Shown: positions 7,821 through 12,341 of the stretch, in pieces | Position numbering within the stretch: position 1 is the first letter of the stretch | How the letters are laid out: the number at the start of each line of letters is the position of its first letter | Assembly (NCBI GenBank): GCA_034678415.1 | Contig: JAXDBV010000009.1 | Location: forward strand, 1 to 12,341 | Direction: 5' to 3' | From: JAXDBV01 sp034678415 | GTDB lineage: Bacteria; Bacteroidota; Bacteroidia; Bacteroidales; VadinHA17 | Length of the DNA: 12,341 bases | Translations under genes and position numbers: made by a program | The notes under the pieces: generated by a model | What the model was told of the DNA's origin: nothing | What the model saw: only the letters and a program-made list of their open reading frames with translations | Database searches by the model: none

Positions 7821-8978
7821 TTGAATATCTATACAAAGAATAAGCCCTGGAAAGTCATTCTGCTGATAAGCGCAGTACTTATCGGGCTCTCGTCGCTTAT
7901 CTATACCAATATTCTTGTGAGGGACCTGTCGGCTGAAGAAAGGAAAAAGGTGGAGCTCTGGGCGAAAGCCACGAAAAAACTGATCGATATGGAAGTGAAT
8001 GAAGCTGAGTTTGAACTCCTGCTGGAACTGATCGAAAACAACAATACCGTACCGGTTGTTCTTGTGGATAATAACCTGGATACTATTTCAACCCGCAACC
8101 TTGATCCCCGCAGGTTAAGCAGTCAAAAGTATATGGAACGGCAGCTCGGCAGGATGAAATCCGAGCATGATCCTATCATGATAAGCCTTGGCGAAGGCGA
8201 GGCATACTTTCTTTATTACCGTGACTCCACACTCCTATCCAGGTTATTCAACTTCCCATTCATCCAGCTAGGCGTCATCGTATTGTTTATTGCCGTGTCC
8301 TATTTTGCGTTTAATGCCTCCCGAAGGGCAGAACAGAACCAGGTATGGGTTGGTTTGACCAGGGAAACGGCACATCAACTGGGAACACCTACCTCATCGT
8401 TACTGGCGTGGCTCGAACTGTTCAGAATGAAAAAAGCCGATGAAGAGACCCTTGCAGAACTTGAAAAGGATATCAAACGGCTCGAAAAAATTGCCGACCG
8501 CTTCTCCAAAATCGGATCAAGGCCGGTACTGGAAAAAAGAGATTTACGGGATGTGGTGACCAGTTCAGTCCAATACCTGAGGAGCAGGACTTCCGGTAAT
8601 ATTGATTACCGGATTACGGGCCTGGAAGAGAAGCCGATTCTTGTTGATCTGAATCCCGGATTGTTCGAATGGGTTATTGAGAATATTTGCAAAAATGCGG
8701 TGGACGCCATGGGTGGTACGGGAATGATAATCCTGTCCATCACTGAGCATGGTAACAAGGTATTTGTGGATATCACCGATGCCGGGAAGGGGATACCCAA
8801 GAAGCTCCATTCAACCATCTTCAAACCGGGGTATACCTCAAAACCCAGGGGGTGGGGACTGGGCCTTTCACTGGCGAAACGGATTATCCAAAATTATCAC
8901 CGGGGCAAGCTGTTTGTTCAGTATTCTGAGCCGGGCAAAGGAACCACTATCCGAATCGTAATGAGAGCGGCGGAATAG
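7821..8978 (+). CDS. Two-transmembrane sensor histidine kinase, Bacteroidota type
   Basis: The 385-residue protein has TM1 (about 12-30), an extracytoplasmic sensor region of about 115 residues, TM2 (about 148-166), and a dimerisation/phosphoacceptor region with AHQLGTP (His185). Next comes the HATPase domain: N box ENICKNAVDAM (Asn292), G1 DAGKGIP (Asp320), F box IFKPGYTS, and G2 GWGLGLSLAKR. The catalytic set is complete. The residue after His185 is Gln, where most HisKA kinases have Glu or Asp; Thr189 at +4 is kept. There is no HAMP domain. The only plausible start before TM1 is TTG at 7821, because the frame holds the AsmA-like stop at 7791-7793 and no ATG until about residue 57. MNIYTKN fits the family's usual N-terminus from memory. 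It is probably co-transcribed with the AsmA-like gene. No response regulator gene adjoins it, so the partner is unknown. Confidence 0.92.
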   Translation: MNIYTKNKPWKVILLISAVLIGLSSLIYTNILVRDLSAEERKKVELWAKATKKLIDMEVNEAEFELLLELIENNNTVPVVLVDNNLDTISTRNLDPRRLSSQKYMERQLGRMKSEHDPIMISLGEGEAYFLYYRDSTLLSRLFNFPFIQLGVIVLFIAVSYFAFNASRRAEQNQVWVGLTRETAHQLGTPTSSLLAWLELFRMKKADEETLAELEKDIKRLEKIADRFSKIGSRPVLEKRDLRDVVTSSVQYLRSRTSGNIDYRITGLEEKPILVDLNPGLFEWVIENICKNAVDAMGGTGMIILSITEHGNKVFVDITDAGKGIPKKLHSTIFKPGYTSKPRGWGLGLSLAKRIIQNYHRGKLFVQYSEPGKGTTIRIVMRAAE

Positions 8979-9012
8979 GATATTCTTCCCTGGATCACCG
9001 GCCGCCTGATTT

Positions 9013-9017
9013 AAGGA
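9013..9017 (+). promoter_or_regulatory. Shine-Dalgarno-like AAGGA before the U32 gene
   Basis: AAGGA ends 10 bases before the ATG at 9028 and only 4 bases before the in-frame TTG at 9022, which favours ATG 9028. Most other genes here lack such a site. Confidence 0.5.
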
Positions 9018-9027
9018 TTTATTGCAC

Positions 9028-10290
9028 ATGAGGATGCACAGGAAGAGCATAGAATTAATGGCCCCTGCAGGATCGTATGAATCGCTCATGGCTGCTGTCC
9101 AGGGAGGGGCGGATGCCGTATATTTTGGCGTGGAAAACCTGAATATGCGCGCCGGTTCAACCGCCGGCTTTACCCTGGGGGATCTTGAGAGGATCACAGC
9201 TATCTGTCACCGGCACGGCATCCGTTCCTGCCTCGCACTGAATATCGTGCTGTTTGATGATGATATGGGAAGGATGCACACACTCATTGATACCGCTGTG
9301 GAAAAAGGCGTGGATGCTGTCATTGCTTCCGACATGGCAGCCATACTGTATGCACGGGAAAAGGGGATGAGTGTTCACCTGTCCACACAGGTCAACATCA
9401 GTAACACGGATGCACTAAGATTCTTTGCCCGGTTTGCAGATGTCATCGTGCTGGCACGCGAATTACACCTCGAACAGGTACACACCATCAGCAGGGAGGT
9501 GGATGAAAACAATATTTGTGGCCCGTCGGGAAACAAGGTACGGCTGGAAATGTTTGTTCACGGCGCATTATGCCTGTCCGTCTCGGGTAAGTGTTACATG
9601 AGCCTTCATGAAATGAATGCTTCAGCCAACCGGGGGGAGTGTCTGCAGCCATGCAGAAGAGCCTATACGGTAAGGGATAAGGAAACGGGATATGAAATGG
9701 ACATTGATAACGAATATGTCATGTCGCCGAAAGATCTTTGTACCATTCATTTCCTGAATAAAATACTGGATTCGGGGGTGCGCGTCCTTAAAATTGAAGG
9801 CAGGGCCCGTTCGGCTGAATATGTCAGGGTTGTAACCGGCTGTTATGACGAGGCCATCCACGCATGGTGTTCCAATGATGTTACCCCCGGGAAGATTGAA
9901 ACATGGAAGAAGCGGCTCGCAACGGTGTTTAACCGGGGATTCTGGGACGGTTATTACCTGGGTCAACGGCTCGGTGAATGGTCACATCAATATGGGTCGG
10001 TCGCTACCCGGCAGAAAAAATTTATCGGCAAGATACATAATTACTATACCAGGATAGGAGTGGCCGAGATCATGATCCAGACGGGATCCCTTCATCAGGG
10101 AGATGAATTGCTGATCATGGGACCAACCACAGGCGTTGTGGAGACAAAAGTTACACAGATACGTCTGGAACAAGGAAATACAGAATCTGCGGTAAAGGGT
10201 GAATTATGCTCTATCCCTGTTGGCACACTGGTGCGAAGAGGTGATAAGGTGTATCTGTGGATGAAGGTCGAAAGAAAGCAGGGACAATGA
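9028..10290 (+). CDS. Peptidase U32 family protein, probable TrhP/RlhA-type RNA hydroxylation factor
   Basis: The predicted protein has 420 residues. It opens with IELMAPAGSYESLMAAVQGGADAV, the conserved start of the TIM-barrel-like U32 domain, and carries an exact match to the U32 signature (ExFxxGxLCxxxxGxCxMS), with Cys182 and Cys189. NRGECLQPCRR adds Cys205 and Cys209, and MSPKDLC adds another conserved cysteine. The clustered cysteines suggest an iron-sulfur cluster, as proposed for RlhA and TrhP. In E. coli, TrhP (YegQ, similar length) takes part in 5-hydroxyuridine formation at tRNA position 34, and the longer RlhA hydroxylates 23S rRNA C2501. A C-terminal beta-barrel-like segment starts at about 335. 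TrhP is the better length match, but the exact target is inference and the old protease name should be treated with care. It lies 49 bases after the kinase gene, possibly in the same unit, and converges on the next gene. Confidence 0.9.
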   Translation: MRMHRKSIELMAPAGSYESLMAAVQGGADAVYFGVENLNMRAGSTAGFTLGDLERITAICHRHGIRSCLALNIVLFDDDMGRMHTLIDTAVEKGVDAVIASDMAAILYAREKGMSVHLSTQVNISNTDALRFFARFADVIVLARELHLEQVHTISREVDENNICGPSGNKVRLEMFVHGALCLSVSGKCYMSLHEMNASANRGECLQPCRRAYTVRDKETGYEMDIDNEYVMSPKDLCTIHFLNKILDSGVRVLKIEGRARSAEYVRVVTGCYDEAIHAWCSNDVTPGKIETWKKRLATVFNRGFWDGYYLGQRLGEWSHQYGSVATRQKKFIGKIHNYYTRIGVAEIMIQTGSLHQGDELLIMGPTTGVVETKVTQIRLEQGNTESAVKGELCSIPVGTLVRRGDKVYLWMKVERKQGQ

Positions 10291-10305
10291 TTATTTCATG
10301 CCGTT

Positions 10306-11016
10306 TCATTGTTTCCGCTGAAAATAATCGAGGTAGGTGTCACGGATGTTTCCCATCCGTTCCGTTGAGTTGCTTTTATCCCAGATACGTACCAGTTCCA
10401 CCGGACCACAATACCGGTACATCACTCCCTGGGCGGCATCAAAATTCCTGTTATCGATATTGTTCTTTACCCTCATCGTAAGCTCTTCAAATGCATCCCA
10501 GTCCAGGCGCCTGGGAATCTCAAAATAGGCCTGCTCGGGCTCTACCATATCCCGGTAAATGCCTTCACCGGTTTCTTCCACAAGAAAATACCGGTGTACT
10601 TTTATTGTAGCCGGTGATTCTATGGTGCGCAGTCCCATGAAACGAAGACCTCGTTCCTGATAGTGAGACTGTAATTCTGGGATCAGGTCAAAACTGTCAA
10701 GGTATTTTATACGTATGGCATGGTACAGCTTTTTGAAAATGGTTATTTCAGCCGGTGTGCCGTTAAACGGGTGGCTGAAAACCGCAGAAATGTCCTTTGA
10801 TTTCAGCGCAATCTCCTCAAATGAGTGGATCCGTTGTGTGACAAGGTACAGTATCCTGGGCTTAAAGGACAGGGGTAAATCGGTGCCATGGTAGCCGGGA
10901 AACGGTTCAAGGCTCTCGAGCACGAGAGTGTTGGCCAGGATGTTTGATTTGACCGTGGTCAGTGTTTCGACCTTTACAATGTAGCCTATCGTCTCAAATA
11001 TTTTCGGATGTTCCAT
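10306..11016 (-). CDS. Unrecognised 236-residue cytosolic protein
   Basis: I do not recognise this protein. It has no signal peptide, membrane helix or obvious catalytic motif, and only one cysteine (YRYCGPVELVRIWDKSN, near the C-terminus). It is mixed alpha/beta and rich in aromatic and charged residues. The N-terminal half contains GTDLPLSFKPRILYLVT, and the C-terminal half contains HRYFLVEETGEGIYRDM and EIPRRLDWDAFEEL, ending in YLDYFQRKQ. The reading frame is intact, begins at ATG and is preceded by a plausible promoter, so it looks like a real expressed gene. It lies 99 bases downstream of selU on the same strand and may be transcribed alone or with it. Its stop is 15 bases from the stop of the convergent U32 gene. 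Confidence 0.78.
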   Translation of the reverse strand: MEHPKIFETIGYIVKVETLTTVKSNILANTLVLESLEPFPGYHGTDLPLSFKPRILYLVTQRIHSFEEIALKSKDISAVFSHPFNGTPAEITIFKKLYHAIRIKYLDSFDLIPELQSHYQERGLRFMGLRTIESPATIKVHRYFLVEETGEGIYRDMVEPEQAYFEIPRRLDWDAFEELTMRVKNNIDNRNFDAAQGVMYRYCGPVELVRIWDKSNSTERMGNIRDTYLDYFQRKQ

Positions 11017-11049
11017 AAAGAATATCTCTGGTTACACCGGTTTTTTTAT

Positions 11050-11081
11050 CCAAAATACGACAAATACGGAAATGTACCAAA
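11050..11081 (-). promoter_or_regulatory. Bacteroidota-type promoter for the 236-residue protein gene
   Basis: Read on the minus strand, TTTG (complement of 11078-11081) is followed after 20 bases by TATTTTGG (complement of 11050-11057). This resembles the Bacteroidota -33 TTTG / -7 TAnnTTTG arrangement, with one T missing from the -7 box. It would give a leader of roughly 30 bases before the ATG at 11016. Location and spacing are good; function is inference. Confidence 0.45.
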
Positions 11082-11115
11082 TGAACTTATAAGGGTAAAA
11101 ATGTTTTTCCCTGTT

Positions 11116-12150
11116 TCAAAAGAGAAGTCCTTTTTCCCGGGCGAAAGAGATGATAATATCAGCGGCGGCAGAAGGATTATCTTCATTCAGTTCAAGAACA
11201 TGCAGCTGCGATGTGCACTTTTTTTCCAGAGTGTGTGAATAAGCTTTATCGTAGTAGCGGAGGGTGATATCAGCAACGGAATGAAAGTCCCCTTTTTCCA
11301 GAGCCGTGGTGGCGGCCAGTGTGTTTTCATGACCCAGTCTTTTGCTGATATTCCTGATAGAGGTTAGCAGCAGCGACGGATCACAGCCGGTATACTCCCT
11401 TACCAGCCTCTCAACCCGCATTGCTAACGGAAGGGAGATCATAATCACCGGACTGCATTTCATGGTCCGGAAAATCTCGTCAGGGATCTGGATACTCCCA
11501 ATGGATTTGCTCTCATCTTCAAGCCATATGGTATTATCCAGGTCCAGCTTTCTCCAGCGTTCAAACAGGTTGTTCTCAAACTGTTCGGTAGTGGGCTGAG
11601 GTTTCTGCCCTATTGCGCCGAAGGCTGAACCTTTATGACAAGCCAGTTCTTCCAGGTCGATCACTTGCTGTTGGCGGAGGGCAATCTCCCGGAGGATTTC
11701 CGACTTACCGCTGCCGGTGAAACCTCCCAGTATAAGCAGATGACGGGCTTCTACGAAACGCGTCCTGAGATATCGCCGGTAATGCTTATATCCTCCGTTC
11801 AGTACCCTAGTGTGTATGCCGGCCGTATCGAACAGCCATCCCATGCTTTGGCTTCTCATACCTCCCCGCCAGCAGTAAAGCAACAAGGGGTTGTCACCGG
11901 CAATCTCCTCGGCCAGTCTGACGAATTCAGCCATCTTGGGACCCACGATCCCAAGCCCTTTTTTTATGGCTGTCTGCCGGTTGACATTTTTATACGTGAT
12001 GCCGACCAGCATCCTTTCCTCATTATCAAACAGGGGGATGAGATGAGCACCGGGTATATGGCCACGCATGTACTCCCCGGGTGAGCGTACATCCACCATC
12101 GGATGAACCGACATTTCCACCAAAAACGACTGGATATCGATTTTTTCCAC
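11116..12150 (-). CDS. selU: tRNA 2-selenouridine synthase (rhodanese plus P-loop)
   Basis: This protein (SelU, also MnmH or YbbB) replaces sulfur with selenium at the wobble 2-thiouridine of certain tRNAs, using selenophosphate and passing through a geranylated intermediate. The 344 residues are close to the roughly 364 of E. coli. The N-terminal rhodanese domain has VDVRSPGEYMRGHIPGA (19-35) and the active-site loop YCWRGGMRS with Cys93. The second part has the Walker A motif GFTGSGKS (143-150), then CHKGSAFG, QPTTEQFEN and WLEDESKSIG, all hallmarks of SelU. It starts at GTG, since no other start lies between the in-frame stop of the upstream gene and the rhodanese domain. The first gene of the pair is a receiver-domain protein ending 18 bases before. 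SelU needs SelD for selenophosphate, which must be encoded elsewhere. Confidence 0.95.
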   Translation of the reverse strand: MEKIDIQSFLVEMSVHPMVDVRSPGEYMRGHIPGAHLIPLFDNEERMLVGITYKNVNRQTAIKKGLGIVGPKMAEFVRLAEEIAGDNPLLLYCWRGGMRSQSMGWLFDTAGIHTRVLNGGYKHYRRYLRTRFVEARHLLILGGFTGSGKSEILREIALRQQQVIDLEELACHKGSAFGAIGQKPQPTTEQFENNLFERWRKLDLDNTIWLEDESKSIGSIQIPDEIFRTMKCSPVIMISLPLAMRVERLVREYTGCDPSLLLTSIRNISKRLGHENTLAATTALEKGDFHSVADITLRYYDKAYSHTLEKKCTSQLHVLELNEDNPSAAADIIISFAREKGLLF

Positions 12151-12163
12151 AGACGGTAAATAT

Positions 12164-12170
12164 TCCTCCT
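12164..12170 (-). promoter_or_regulatory. Shine-Dalgarno of selU overlapping the upstream stop codon
   Basis: On the minus strand, AGGAGGA shares its first two bases with the TAG stop of the receiver-domain gene. It lies 13 bases before the GTG start at 12150. This is a strong but widely spaced site. It supports the GTG start and suggests translational coupling, unusual beside genes that mostly lack such sites. Confidence 0.65.
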
Positions 12171-12341
12171 AATTCCTGGTCCTGGTGAAATATTGTATCA
12201 GGATACGTTTGATCTCATCGCCCTTCACAGGTTTGGCCACGTAATCGTTCATGCTTGTACTTTGTGATCTGATCCTCGATTCCTGGTTGGTGTCGGCCGT
12301 TACAGCAATGATGGGCATCTTCATTCCCAGTTTCCTGATCT
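12169..12341 (-). CDS. Receiver (CheY-like) domain, C-terminal end; probably a hybrid kinase or response regulator
   Basis: The gene enters from the right edge, and only its last 56 codons are visible. They encode the end of a receiver domain: MPIIAVTAD holds the conserved beta-4 Thr/Ala region, and MNDYVAKPVKGDEI holds the conserved Lys-Pro of beta-5, followed by a final helix and a short basic tail TRTRN. The phosphoacceptor aspartate lies outside the window. MNDY-KP wording and a protein that ends right after the domain are most common in hybrid sensor kinases with a C-terminal receiver, but a single-domain regulator cannot be excluded. It is directly upstream of selU with an 18-base gap, so the two are likely co-transcribed. 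Confidence 0.85.
   Translation of the reverse strand, partial: IRKLGMKMPIIAVTADTNQESRIRSQSTSMNDYVAKPVKGDEIKRILIQYFTRTRN

Noticed and set aside
10284..10312. Inverted repeat ACAATGA / TCATTGT spanning the gap between the convergent genes
   Set aside because: Each arm is simply the end of a coding sequence (CAA TGA, Gln then stop) on opposite strands. The stem is only 7 bp with a 15-base loop and no T-run, so it is probably coincidence rather than a terminator.
11093..11111. Imperfect palindrome GGGTAAAAA-TG-TTTTTCCC just after the selU stop
   Set aside because: The loop is two bases, the stem has a bulge and is mostly A-T, and no T-run follows on the minus strand. It is too weak to call a terminator.

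Overview
The window looks like ordinary chromosomal DNA of a Bacteroidota member, probably an environmental or anaerobic Bacteroidales/Marinilabiliales-type organism. The grounds are a tetratricopeptide-repeat protein fused to a SpoIIE-type phosphatase with the phylum-typical linker, an AsmA-like protein of the Bacteroidota type, a sensor kinase with the AHQLGTP phosphoacceptor box, mostly A-rich leaders without Shine-Dalgarno sequences, and one TTTG/TAnnTTTG-like promoter. No gene-free stretch exceeds about 135 bases, and I saw no tRNA, rRNA, CRISPR array, insertion sequence or prophage gene.

Layout, plus strand. (1) The C-terminal part of a ThiF/MoeB-like E1 protein runs in from the left edge and has lost most of the residues expected for adenylation and zinc binding. 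(2) An unrecognised lipoprotein follows and ends in a strong intrinsic terminator at about 1842-1870. (3) A membrane protein with about nine TPR units, one transmembrane helix and a complete SpoIIE/PP2C-like phosphatase domain. (4) PepE-type dipeptidase with an intact Ser-Asp-His triad. (5) A long AsmA-like envelope protein, followed after 27 bases by (6) a sensor histidine kinase that appears to start at TTG. (7) A U32-family protein with the full family signature, most likely a TrhP/RlhA-type RNA hydroxylation factor rather than a protease.

Layout, minus strand, from the right edge leftwards. (8) The C-terminus of a receiver domain, cut by the window edge and too short to show up as a long ORF. 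(9) A tRNA 2-selenouridine synthase (SelU/MnmH) starting 18 bases later at GTG, with its Shine-Dalgarno overlapping the upstream stop codon. (10) An unrecognised 236-residue protein with its own plausible Bacteroidota promoter. It converges on the U32 gene with 15 bases between the stop codons.

The genes do not form one obvious pathway. Shared themes are signalling (TPR-SpoIIE phosphatase, AsmA-linked histidine kinase, receiver domain) and RNA modification (U32 protein, SelU). I found no convincing new defence or mobile system. The points most worth a second look are the apparent pseudo-E1, the TPR-SpoIIE phosphatase without visible partners, the AsmA/kinase pair, the two unrecognised proteins and the receiver-selU coupling.
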